From positions 1,121,302 to 1,185,301 of the forward strand of contig CAJNOP010000041.1 of the NCBI GenBank assembly GCA_905250075.1: a stretch of 64,000 nt of DNA, written 5' to 3'. Of this stretch, positions 24,101 through 37,400 are shown piece by piece; the first letter of the stretch is position 1; each line of letters begins with the position of its first letter. This stretch comes from Rotaria sp. Silwood1 (lineage: Eukaryota > Rotifera > Eurotatoria > Philodinida > Philodinidae). The position numbers and the translations under genes were made by a program. The notes under the pieces were generated by a model. It worked only from the letters and a program-made list of their open reading frames with translations. It had not been told where the DNA came from and ran no database searches.

Positions 24101-27100
24101 CGAACTTTTTGTAAAACCTCTTACAATCTCGTGGGAAATCATGACAAAAAGCCAGTTTTAGCTATACTTCTGACAGATATATGAAGATACATTAAGATGA
24201 AGTATCTTTGCAAGAAACATGAACGAAATCATTGTCAGTGCCTTTCACACTGAAAAACAATCAGGAAGCTTGACTAAGGCGCGCAATTAATATTTCCTCA
24301 TGATGAAAAGTAGGAAAGACGCTTAAAATGATTAACAGAAAAATAGTCTTATGTCAGCGATGTGCAGAGTACAGTTGTCGATACTTCTTGGACGGAGGGG
24401 GGCGAAAAATTCAGCAGGAAATACTTTTATTGTTGGAGTACTTGAGGTGATGACGGAAAAAAATTGTCAGAAAATATTTCTCAGAAAGTCGAACATGTTG
24501 AGAAAGAGATAGAAGCTCCTTATCGCCATCCTATTAGAAGCTTCGGTGCAAGATAAACTTCTTTCTATCTCAACTGAGAAAAGTTTCGAAAATTTATCGT
24601 ATTCTGCATATTACTAATGAAAAGAAGACTTTCATGAGTATATGTGATAAAATACTGAATAATTATCGTTGTCTCCTTTGAGACTATTAAGGATAGAAAA
24701 GTATCTGCTGTATTCTATTTAATCAAGAAATTAAATTTTCTTTATATTCAATATATTAATATTTTAAAAAATTATCTTTGTAGCTGAAGCCTCGGATGCA
24801 TACAAATTAATGCGTGAAGCTGCTGATCTTGTTGTTTGGATAAATGATAAAGAACGTATAGCATCAGAAGAATCTCTTGGTAAAGGTCCAGATGATGTTG
24901 AAGAACTTCAACGTCGTTTTGATGAATTTCAAAAAGAATTACGTACAAATGAATTACGTCTTGTTCGTCTTAATTCTATTGCTGAAAAACTTCTTCAATT
25001 GGGTCGTACAGATGCAGCACTTAAAATACAAAGTGATATTAATAATTTAAATCGTAAATGGGATGATTTAAAAAAGAATGCTGAAGAACGTGAACAACAA
25101 TTATTATCAGCTTATGAAGTTCAACGTTTTACACGTGATGCTGAAGAAGCACAAGATTGGATAAGTGAAAAATTTGAACAACTTGATCCAGATGAACTTG
25201 GACAAGATTTACGTAGTGTTAAACGTTTACAAAAAAAACATGAAGCATATGAACGTGATCTTAATGCACTTGGCGATAAAATACGTGAACTTGGTTTGTT
25301 AAGAATAGATAAAATAAAACAAAAAAAAAAGAAGACAACTTTTCTTTATTCTTTTAGATGAACTTACAAAACGTTTAATTAATTCACATCCTGAACAAGC
25401 TGATGTTATCATACAAAAACAACTAGTTATTCAAAATCAATGGACAGATTTAACAACAAAAGCTGATTTACATAAAGTAATAAAATTAATTTACTTACTT
25501 TTTTTTCGAATAATTTACATTTGTCTTTTTTTGCATTTAAGGCAAAATTATTAGATGATTATGATTATCAAAAATTTTTAACTGATTTTCGTGATTTAGC
25601 TGCTGTTATTACATCAATTATTCAACAAATATCATCTGATGAACTTGCACGTGATGTTCCAGGTGCTGAAGCATTACTTGAACGTCATCATGAACATCGT
25701 TCAGAAATTGATGCACGTTCAGGTGCATTTCAAGCATTTGAAGATTTTGGTAATGATCTTATTAATGCTGAACATTTTGCAAGTGAAGATATTAAACAAC
25801 GTTTATTAGAAATGGATCAAATTCGACAACAACTTGAAGGGTAATTTTTAAATCTTTATAGATAATGGAAGTATACAAAATTTTTCTTGTATTTTAGTGC
25901 TTGGAAAAATCGACAAGATAAATTAGATGAATGTCTTGGTACGAAAGAAAAAAAAAATAATAAATGTTGTTGTTTTTTTTATTAAATGTTTTTGAATTTT
26001 TAGAACTTCAATTGTTTTATCGTGATTGTGATACAGCTGAAACATGGATGGAAAGTCGAGAAAAAGCATTAAAAGATGAAGCTGTTGAAGTTGTTGAAGC
26101 AGCTATTAAACGACATGAAGATTTTGATAAAGCTATTAAAGCACAAGTAAGATTGATCAGTACTATATTCAGTTAAATTAACTTATATGTAGGACATTAC
26201 AAATGGAATCTTTTTTAGTCACGGTTATGATTCTCTTTAAAAGTTTTCATTTCGGAAGTAGTTCGGCAGTTCCTGATTTGCGAGAGAGCCTTATCGGATA
26301 TTCGCCACATGAGACAAAATACTTATTAAAAACCTTACTATTGACTTTTTTCATAGATCTATTTGTCGGCCATTCTTAGACGGGACTCTATGTTTTCGGA
26401 CAAGTTTTTTTTTGTTTTTCTCTTGAAGCTACTTCTATGTAAAGGTTCTACATGCAGTAGCTCATATGAAGACTTTCAGTTTAAGAAATTTTGTTTCTAG
26501 TTTGAAGAAATAAAGTTTTGAAACTCTCAAACCTTTGAATAGTAATAGTTTCAAGAGAATGTTTAAAAGAAAACTTAACTTTGAATCCTTTTAGGGTTTT
26601 CATTACGATGCTATGTAGTATCTATACCACTATCATCTTCAAAAATTCTTCTTGGAAATAAAATTCTCTATATAAATTATTATTTGGATTCTCATTGGCA
26701 TTGATAGCAGTAGAAAAACAATGATCATAAACTTGATCAAAGAATTTTCGTTGCATCTGTATCTATAGAAAGTTCTAGTAAATCCAGATAATAATATTTA
26801 GTTAGTCTTTGCTAGAATTGAGAACAGTAAACAGCATGGTTCGTTTCGCTACAAGACAAAAATAAACACTGTTAGTGCAATCTTTGCAAGACTAAAATGT
26901 GAAATGCAATAGAGTTGCTAAGATTCGTTTCGGTTTATGAATTCTTACTTATTGTTAATTCAAGATATTAATTACAATATTTTGCAAATACGAAAGATCT
27001 CATCTTATCTCTGTCCTCGAGTACTTCTAGATATGTTTCACAAAATAAGATAGAATATTGTCCTAAGTAAACTTGTTTATTATACAATATAAGAAAACGT

Positions 27101-30100
27101 TTGACGAATTTTGTTCAATATAATAAAAAACAAATATTGTTTGTTTTTCTTGAGAATTATTAATTTCATTTATGCGGTTTTTTTTAGGAAGATAAAATAA
27201 ATAATTTAAAACAATTTGCTGGTCAATTAATATCTCAAGATCATTATGAAAAAGCTGGTATTGAAGATCGTTTACAACGTGTACTCGATCGTTGGACACG
27301 TCTTCGTCAAGCTATGATGGAATATCGTTCACGTCTTGGTGAATCTCAAACATTACAAGATTTTTCACGTGATGCTGAAGAAATTGAAGCTTGGATTGCC
27401 GATAAATTAGCTGCTGCTTCCGATGAACCAGTTAAAGAAACACAAAATTTACAGGTAAGAAAAAAACAAAGTTGTCATCTTAATTCATTCACCAGTTTTG
27501 CGAAAGTCTGTAAAAAAAACTGTTCATAAAACCCTAACCTTATACACTTGGAACTACATACATATGTATATATATATATCTAGGCTAAAAAACTACAAGT
27601 AAGTCTTTTGTTTGTATGTGTCTGTTATATTGAATTGGATCAGAATTATTCTCCGAGATGATATTTGCCATTTTGGATGAGCGTGTATTTTTGTGTGTAA
27701 TAGTCCTTTTTTTTGCATGATTCAATCAATCTTGCATGCGATTATACTTTTTCTTTTTCTTTTTTGGAATCTTTATAATATTTATTAAACGATTTGTTTT
27801 TTTTTCTTGTTTTATTTAGAGTAAGAGTCAAAAACATCAAGCATTTGTTGCTGAATTAGCAGCAAATAAAGATCGTATTCAATCGATTATCGGCATGGGC
27901 AAAGGTAAGAAACATTAGAAAAAAAATAGTTTTTTTTTTTTAATATATTATATTTGAAAAGGTCTGATTGATTCACGAAAATGTGCTGGTCTTGAATCAA
28001 CAGTTGATAGTCGTTTACAACAAATAATTGAACAATGGGAATTTCTTGTACAAAAATCTTCAGATAAAAGTTTAAAATTAAAAGAAGCATCCCGACAACA
28101 AACATTCAATGCTGGTGTTAAAGATGTTGAATTTTGGCTGGGTGAAGTAAGAAATGATAGTTATTTGTTTATTGTTTTATATATATATATATTTGTTTTT
28201 ATTTAGATTGAAAATCAATTAGCTAATGATGATGTTGGACGAGATTTAACATCTGTACAAAATATGCTTAAAAAACAACAATTACTTGAAAATGATATTG
28301 CTAATCATGAGGTATAAAGCGTATATATATATATATAAGTACCAAGATAAATAATTGAGTGATATCAAATCGCATGAGTTTTAGTATATCTAGTCTGTCA
28401 TAATAAATATATGGCATAGCGAACTTATATTTTCCGCAGATAGGCTCTGAAAGTCAAACTATATTTTCGTGAAAATTACAATTGTATATATTGATATTAT
28501 CTTGAGGCATTAGGAAAATCTAATCAACAAAAAAACGAGAATATGCTTTTCATTTTTAAATATTTCATATGTAAATCAAAAGGTTTTGAGATTTTGTTTC
28601 TGAAACTCATTTACTATACGTTTCGACTAGTGTAGCCCTTCGGAATGATTTCGACTTTGAAAATTTTGAACTCAATAAGTTCTAAGAGCTTCAAAAATAA
28701 TAATTGCAAATAGTTTAAAAATTAAGATTTGGTCAGGTAAGAAGTCGAAATCTTCCGAAGAGTTTTCAATTTTTTTTCAAAATTGGATAAAATCGGAATG
28801 TCAAAACTTGAATGAAATTACGAGACAATCTATCCCTTAAATCTTTGATAAACAGACCAATATACAAAACTGATATGATTGATACCTTTTTTTTTTGTAG
28901 AGTGCTATTATTGAATTAAATAAAACTGCTGATGAATTTATTGAAAATAATATGTTCGATGTTGATAATATTAAAGAAACACGAAATACAATTAATGATC
29001 GTTTTCAAAAGTTTGTATTCCTTATTTTTTTTTTAATTTTTAAAAAAGGTTTTTTTTTTTTCTTTTAATATTCAGAGTTCGTAATCAAAGTGATGCTCGT
29101 CGTCAACGTTTACAAGAAGCATCAACTGTTCATCAATTTATTCGTGATCTTGAAGATGAAGAAGCACAAATACGGTATATTAAATCATCTTATTATTATT
29201 TCAATACATATTCTTTGTTTTTTTTTTTTGGTTTTAATTTTTAGAGAAAAAAAATTACTTGTTACAAGTGATGATTATGGTCGTGATTTTAATCAAAGTC
29301 AAAATTTACGTCGTAAACATAAACGTTTTGAAATTGATCTAGGATCACATGAACCAACTGTACAAAATCTTCAACAATTAGGTACACAATTAACACAAGA
29401 AGTTGGTAATCCTGATATTGAACGTAAATGTAAAGATTTAATTAATCATTGGGAATCATTAAAACAAGCAACAGATGAACGAACTAAAAAACTTGAGGAA
29501 TCAATGACATATCATAATTGGGCATCAAATTTAGATGAAGAAAATGCTTGGATTAAAGAACGTTTACATATAATGAATAATCCTGATATTGGTAATACAT
29601 TAGTTGCTGTACAAGCTTTAGAAAAAAAACATGAATCATTTGAAGCTGATTTTATTATACAAAAAGAACGTTGTCAAGATATATTACAACAAGGACAAAA
29701 ATTAATTGAACAAGTTAGATTTATAAAAAAAAAAAAAAAGGATTAATTAAAACTTAAGATTATAATTTATTTTAGAATAATCATTTATCACCACAAATTA
29801 ATGATCGAATGAATTATTTACAAGATGCATTAAAACGTTTAGAAATTGATGCTAATCGACATAAACAACGTTTACAAGAAAATGCTTCACTTCTTCAATT
29901 TATGTGGAAAGGTGATGTTGTTGAAAGTTGGATTGGTAAGTTTTGAGTAGAAATTAACTAATCTTTAGTAAAATAATGAAATTCAAGGAATGTTTTTACA
30001 ATTTTGTTTTTTTTTTTTGTAGAATTATTTTTTCTTATGTATGGTAGTAATTCGAACCCAATATTCAGATTCGAATAGAGTTTCTGAGTAGCACTGTAAT

Positions 30101-32652
30101 TCAAACGATGAACTATCAGTGGCGTAGTCAGGGGTAGGGCCATTGGACAATTACCCATAGCTCCAAAAGTTATTGCCCGTGGATTTATTGAGCTATGTAG
30201 TGCTTGAACAGTTATTGCCCATAGATGTTTTTGAAATCATAACGGTTGCCCGTAGCTGCCCGTAACACAAAATAGTTCGACTGGTGAATTGTCCATGACT
30301 CACAAATTCCTCGCTACGCCACTGTAAGCTATCATTTATGATCATAAGTCAGTTGAACGAAGAATTAATTTATTTAAAAACTCTAGGGAAATTCTATATC
30401 ATTCTTTAAATTTTTTTAATTATCGTATTCTTTCGTGACTTTTGAGACAAATTTTTTCTCTCAAGGGAAGACACACATTATTCATAGTTAATATTTATCT
30501 TTTAGAAATGAATATAAATTTCATATTGATTCTTAATTGTTTGTTTAGGTGAAAAACTTCATCAATTACGTACTGATGATTTGGGTCATAATTTATTATC
30601 TGTACAAAATCTTCTTACACGTCATGAAACATTTGAAGCTGGTTTAGGTAATTTTGAACATGAAGGTATACGTTCAGTAAGTGAACTTAAAGAAGAATTA
30701 TTAACAAATCGTGGTAATACATCACCTGAACAACATGATAAAATTCAAGCACGTTATGATCTTGTTTTAAATAAGTATGTAAAAAATATTGAAAAAAAAA
30801 TATATAGAAGTATAAAATAAAAATTTAATTTTAGTTGGCAAAAATTATTACAAACAAGTGGATTAAGACGAGAAAAATTGAAAAAAGCAGAAGATCGTTT
30901 TCGTAATATTGAAGAATTATTTTTACGTTTTGCTAAAAAAGCATCAGCATTTAATTCATGGTTTGAAAATGCTGAAGAAGATCTTACTGATCCAGTTAAA
31001 TGTAATTCATTAGAAGAAATTCGTGTATGTTTTTATACTTATTTTTTAATTTTGTTTTTTTTTTTTAAATAATTTTTATTTTTAAAAAGGCTCTTATCGA
31101 TGCTCATGATCGATTTAAAACTGTTCTTGAAGAAGCTCGTTATGATTTTGATGAACTTAAAGCATCTGATGATAGTATTAAATCATTGAATATGGCTGCT
31201 AATCCATATACATGGTTTACTATGGAAACACTTTTTGATACATGGAAAAGTTTAGAAAAATTAATTCGAGTATAAACAACAACAACAAAAAAAAAATGAT
31301 TTCAATTTATTTTCATAATAGAATTTTTCTTTTTTTTTCTGTGTATTTAGGATCGTGATAATGATCTTCAATTAGAAAAGAAACGTCAAGAAGAAAATGA
31401 TAAATTAAGACAACATTTTGCTGAATATGCTAATGCTTTCCATACATGGTTACGTGGCATTGAGTATGATTTTTTTTCTTTTTTTTTTGTAAATAATCAT
31501 TCTTAGTTGTATTAATTTTGTTTTCTTCTATTCTAGATCATCTATGATGAATGCTGATGGTAATCTTGAACAACAACTTCAAACAATTAAAGTAAGTAAA
31601 TAAAAAAAGATTTTTTTTTTAAATAATTTTTTTTTTTTTGTAGCAAAAAGTTGATGAACTTCGACAACAACGACAAAAATTAAAAAAACTTGAAGATCTA
31701 GCAACTGAACTTGAACGTCGATTAATTTTAGATAATCGTTATACAGAATATTCTGCACTTAATCTTGCACAAGCCTATGATCAATTAGATCAATTAGGAA
31801 TGCGTATGCAACATAATTTAGAACAACAATTAGCTGCTATGAAACATAGTGGTGTTAGTGAAGATCAAGTACGAGAATTTTCAATGATGTTTAAACATTT
31901 TGATAAAGATAAATTGGGACGACTTAATCATCAAGATTTTAAATCTTGTTTACGAGCATTAGGATATGATTTACCAACTGTTGATGATAATCAACGTGAT
32001 GAACAATTTGAATCTATTCTCGATGTTGTTGATCCTAACAGGTTTGTTATTTATTAAATTATTTTCTTTTATCTTATATATACTGCACAAAATTAAATCA
32101 ATAGTTAAAAATCAGTCATTGTCTAAAAATGTGTGGAATCAATTAAAGATATTTTAATAACAATTTGTGATGTCTTTTTTTGAAATTAAATCGATTCAAT
32201 GTTTAAATTTTAAAGAAATAATATGGATTTGAAAATTTATTTTATTTTATAGAGTTGGTACAGTGACTTTACCAGATTATATGACATTTATGATTAGTCG
32301 AGAAACTGAGAATGTTTCATCAATTGATGATGTTGTTTTGGCATTTAAGAGTTTAACAGAAAATTCTGAACGACCATATATAACACGTGATGAACTCTTT
32401 GCCGTATGTTATTATTAAAATTTATTTTGTTCTCAACAATAAATATTAAAAAAAATGTTATGTTTTTATTTTTAGAATTTACCATCAGAACAAGCTAAAT
32501 TTTGTTGTCGTAAGATGAAACCATATCGAGATCGTAATGGTCGTGAAATCAATAATGCATTTGATTATGATGATTTTACTCGTTGGTTATTTAATCAACA
32601 ACCACATTCAAGTTATAGTTATCATACATCAGCTGTATCATCACCATCATGA
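18167..32652 (+). CDS. SPTAN1: Alpha-spectrin (non-erythroid type)
   Basis: 31 coding exons join in frame to about 2376 residues (human about 2470, fly 2415). Exons: 18167-18280, 18346-18606, 18662-18787, 18855-18995, 19073-19297, 19370-19901, 21195-22029, 22099-22256, 22327-22486, 23288-23784, 24784-25293, 25358-25476, 25542-25840, 25898-25938, 26004-26146, 27188-27454, 27820-27904, 27962-28146, 28207-28311, 28901-29010, 29076-29174, 29245-29713, 29776-29935, 30549-30774, 30835-31024, 31090-31269, 31351-31463, 31537-31591, 31644-32041, 32253-32403, 32476-32652. It starts with the family signature LETAEDIQ, then triple-helical spectrin repeats, an SH3 domain (about 918-975, ALYDY-type start and DWWKVE), and a C-terminal calmodulin-like EF-hand domain (first loop [12 protein letters not shown], about 2220). 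It pairs with beta-spectrin to form the membrane skeleton. The vertebrate calpain/calmodulin insert (VYGMMP region) is absent. Exon 1 adds 38 acidic residues; ATG 18346 is an alternative start. Long introns at 19902, 22487, 23785, 26147, 28312 and 29936 hold no gene. Confidence 0.95.
27584..27598 (+). other. Candidate 15-nt alternative microexon of alpha-spectrin
   Basis: Fifteen bases (GCT AAA AAA CTA CAA, residues AKKLQ) are preceded by an AT-rich tract ending in ATCTAG and followed by GTAAGT. The flanking exons end and begin in phase 0 (27454 and 27820), so inclusion would add exactly five residues between the ...TQNLQ end and the SKSQKHQAF start without a frame change. From memory, vertebrate alpha-II spectrin has an optional five-residue insert at this point in its 15th repeat. 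Use of this exon is not shown by the sequence alone. Confidence 0.6.
30117..30324. mobile_element. hAT-like MITE in a spectrin intron, 208 bp
   Basis: Ends are CAGTGGCGTAGTCAGGGG and, reverse complemented, CAGTGGCGTAGCGAGG. CAGTGGCGTAG is a widespread hAT terminus. The flanks TGAACTAT (30109-30116) and TAAGCTAT (30325-30332) match at 6 of 8 positions, consistent with an aged 8-bp target duplication. It sits inside the intron 29936-30548 and has no coding capacity. Confidence 0.75.
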
Positions 32653-34457
32653 TCATAGACTTAAATATTAGTTTATTGAAACACAGTCTCCATCTATATA
32701 TATATGTGTGTGTGCGTGTGCATTTTTTTGTTTGTGGTTAATTGGTTTCGCTTTTTTTTGCTTATTCTGTATACTATTTTACTCAAAACTAATTATCCCT
32801 TTTTTTTTCATTTTTGTTTGCTTATGATTAGAATGAACACAAAAAAACAACAAAACCAAATGGTTGTATGTGTGTGTAATGAATTGGGACAAAAAACATA
32901 TAATTTAGCTTTAGTGTCTTTTTTTTATGGTATATAATACATTGTATGTGCAATAAGACTTATTTTATCAAAAGAAAAAAAAGTCAAAGCCAATCTCATC
33001 AAAAGATGAAGAACAATAATAGTTTCAAAAAAAATAAAATTCTCAGATAAATAATCAGAGTATCATCGGGCAGAATAGTGACCGGACAATTACTTGCGGG
33101 TGTGTGAATGTGCATGTCGGTGTCAGTGAGGATCTTGTCTGTACACTCACCAAGACAAGAAAAGCGAGATTTCAATACTCCGAAGTCTTGTTTTTCTCCC
33201 TTGACCATCAATTACACTCTAAGGCATATTCACTCACTTTTGATGCTTCTTCAGAATACTATAAAAAACTCGTGTTATGCAACGAATTGCCCTAGCAACT
33301 AAAAAACAGATCATTAGAAACAAAGTCAAAGTTATTATTATTTATATCTTGTTATGAAAAATATGTTGTCAAGTAAAACCACTATCGAAAAGTAACATAC
33401 ACATAATGACAAAAATTTTAATTCAACAATACAAATAAAAACAAAACAATGCATGAAAAGTTTTTCTCTGTTTTTTAAAACACATATGCTTCTGAAATAA
33501 TTTTCTATGGACATAATTTCTGTGTTGAAGATGAGTATTGCTTGAGTTCTTGGTTGTCCGACAGTGAGATCCAGACCAAACATTTATATAATGACAATAT
33601 TATCCCCTCAATGACAAACTTTCAGTTGCCATTTTATATCGTACTCGGTTTTGTTCAACTAGTTCTTGTGAAAATTTTGAAGAATATTTTATTCGGTAGC
33701 TTCAACTTTCGTCAATATTTATCGCATAGGATCAAAATAAATATTTCTCTTGAATAAAAAATCCTTTTTCTTCTAAATAATCCCGTAGTTGTCTCTTTTG
33801 CAGACAGATACATGATGCAAAATATTGTTTTGCCAATTGTTGCTTAAGGAATTCTAGACACAAAATGTATAAGAAGTTTATTAATATCATGCCTTCTAAA
33901 TTTTCTGTCATGTTTCTACAATTAGCATGCTCCGTTGTCAAGGGAGAGTAAAAAGTTCATGAAGCTTTGCGACATCTATTGATTGAACTGATGTAACATG
34001 ATTTTACAGTTTGTTTGAACTATGGCAACATGAATACTCATGGTATGAATGGAACCAATGAATATAGATAAATCTCTATGATTCTTTGCATGAATAAACG
34101 ATTTCTCATCAGTCATAGTATAAAAAAAAATCTGATTCATTTCGTTGTCAATTTCTGCTGACTTTTCTACACAAGCAGAAAGCTTCCGGTGAGTAATCAT
34201 AGTAACAATGTTACTACTGAATAATTCTTTTCTTTTTCTTGATGAAATAGATAGAAAGACACGCTCGAGGTCATATGAGTTGTTAGGTAAAAGTAAGGTT
34301 CATACTAATATATATATATAAATGCAAAACTTTCAATCAGTTTTTGACTTATTCTTAAATCTTCATTTTATTTTGAACCATTACAAAAAGACTATTATGT
34401 TCAAGGATATCTTCCAAAAAAAATGATTTTTTTTTTGTTCAATATTTCAGATAAAAT
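32653..34457. other. Spectrin 3' flank and intergenic region before CPLANE1
   Basis: Includes a GT dinucleotide run at about 32701-32720, a candidate AATAAA at 33033-33038, and a GT-rich hairpin near 33098-33156 (GGTGTCAGTGAGG against GTACACTCACC). Short ORFs on both strands show no family resemblance. The last bases before 34458 hold a T-run and TTTCAG, so an upstream non-coding exon splicing near 34450 is possible. Confidence 0.4.
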
Positions 34458-37400
34458 ATGAAAGTTGAATTAACAATTGAAAAAAATGTTGTTCTAAAAC
34501 GTGATAAACCATGGTCACATTTTTATTTTCTCAATGATAATGAACTTTTATGTTATAATGAAAATAAAAAATTTGAATTAGTTAATTCATCTAATGGTAA
34601 AATTGAACATATTTCAAATAAAACAATAATAAATATTTCTAAAACATCTCTTACTCATTGTATATCAAATAATGGTCAATTATGTGCATTTCTTTCTTCA
34701 AATTATGAAATAATAATATGGGATAAAGATAAATTAATTCGAACAATACCATCATGTTCATTAGCTAAAAAAGCAATTAAAACACCACCACAAATTTATA
34801 TAAGTAATAATGGTGAACAAGCTATTCTTATTTTACAACAACCATATCGATTATTTCTATGGCTTAAATTATCTCATTCTCAATTAATATCTGCTAAACA
34901 TCATCATAAATCTCCAATATGTTCAAGTATATCGAGTCATACAATAGGTGAAATAGGTACATGGCATGAAATAAATTTAGCAAATCAACAATTTGATATT
35001 ATAAATGATGATCAATATCAAACATCTATTGATTGTTTTTTTCGTTCAAAAAATTCTTCAATTATTTGTGCATTTGCTTGTTTTGATCGATCAGGTTTTA
35101 TTCAAATAAATCGTATTGATATTAATTGGAAATCAACAATTTATTCAGAACAATTAATATCATATTCATTTGAAATATTACAAATACCAATCATGTTACC
35201 ATCATTATCATCATCATTATGTTTTATATGTTTTGCTCATTCATCACCTATATTAGCTATTGGTTTATCAACAAATATTCTATTAATATCATTAACAACA
35301 TTAGTATTTTCAAAAATCATACCTATTGATTGTTCATTTAAAACATCATCACCAAGTCATTTACAAGTATTTATAAATGATTTAATATGGAGTTATGATG
35401 ATCAATTTATAATTGGTTTAACAAATCGTGGTGGTCTATTTTTTCTTAATCGTTTTGGTTCACAATTAAATTTAATAACACAAGGTGAATGTATAACACA
35501 AGGACCATCATTATTTGTTATAATACATCCATTAATTGGAAAAGATAGTGAAGCAACAACACATTTAGGTTTAGATTCATTTATGCAATCAATTGCACCA
35601 TTTTCAGATGATGATAAAACTAAACAACAAAAATTTTCTTTAGCTGTTAATACAAATAAATCATTAATTTATTGTAGTGATGGTTATCGTTTAGCACGTT
35701 TAACTTATTCAAATAAAATTCGTGATAGAAGATTTTATGATCCATTACTTAGTTTATATTTAATGGATTTAAATAAACAACAACAACAAGAACATTCAGT
35801 TTTTATACATAAAACAAGGTAACAGATCAAGACGTATTAGATCATAAATCTATTCATTATTTCATTAAAATTTATGTATGATTCGATGTAGAATTTAAGA
35901 CTGACCAGGAAATCTCTTTAGTTGTCCCTTTCCGATTTCCACTGTGTTTTTCTCTCTAAATACTCAATAATATTATAATCAAAATCTTCAAAAGGAATTT
36001 GGTTTTATATTGAGTTTGCTAGTCATTTCAGATCTATTCTACAATGTCTAGGATAATAAAGGCTAGAAATACTAACCTAAGTTACTCATCATCGAGATTG
36101 CCATCGATATCGTGAGATAACTTGTTTACAGAAATATTGCTTTCGTTTCAGAATGGTTTCATAAGATAGAGCATTCAATTTTGTAATAGTTACTATAAGA
36201 AAAATACTCACTAAAACCACTTTTCAATGTCTTTCATTCGTCACTTCCTTATTGGTTAGTCGTATGTTGACTGAAAATTTGTACAACACATTTCAAACTC
36301 AACGAATATCGATCACGTGACAAGTCTTGAGTACGTTATTTTCTCAAGATGCTTTTGTATCTTATGGACATTTAGCAGATGTTTAGTCAAAATTGAGTTG
36401 ATATATGTCTATTTCATATGCTTTCATAAGCATTTTTTTTCTCGAAAAATTAAGTCAAAGTTTCCCTTAGGTTCCACTCAAAAAATGAATTTCACTGAAA
36501 TGTTGTTGAAACAATTGAGATTGAAATCAAAACATGTGGTATGCAGTCCGATTGAATTTCTCGACACAAAAAATGTTGAGGAAAACATATTGAATATAGA
36601 TAAATCAACTCACTTTTTGACGTTGATTTCAAATTTAGTTCTGGTTAAGAAAATAACTTTTCTGATTAAAAATCTGCTAAATATCCATAAGACACAAGAT
36701 CTTCCCTGATGAATGATGTGCTTGACTCTTTTCAGGTGACCAGTATCCTTAAAGTTTGAAAAGTGATATAGAGCGATATATCAAGAGTTACTTGAATCGA
36801 ACCTTATGAGTCGCATCATTCGAGGAATAGATAAGCAGTACCGAATTTTCAATTAATATATTGCTGATCGCTAATGAAGTGACGAATACAAGACACTGAG
36901 AAATTATTTTCATAGATTTTTTTCTAATAGTGACTGTCGCAGACTTGAATACTCTATCTAATAAGACTAATCTGCCATGAAAGCAACATTTTTATAAGGA
37001 ATTTATCTCATAGTATAGATGACGATTTCGACAACAAGGAACTAAGATTAATTATTGCTAGCCTTTATTGCTCTAGACATTATTGACTCATTCATAAATT
37101 TTAATAATCTAAATAATGGACAGATTTGTGGTCTTATGCGCTCTAGTCCTTTTCGTTTTTTACTAGGCTAAAAATAAAATAAAATCTTATTTAGATCATT
37201 TGATGAATTTCCAAAAGTTGGTGATCGTATTGATACAGAAAGTATTGGTGGTGGTGAAATAAACATGTCAAAAAAATATGGAAGTTCAACATCATTAACA
37301 ATTGATGATTTACCTGAATTGTCATTAGATGATATTTTTTCTGCATATCATCTTCTTTTAACATCATCGGAACGTATTCAACATGAAATATGTTCATGTC

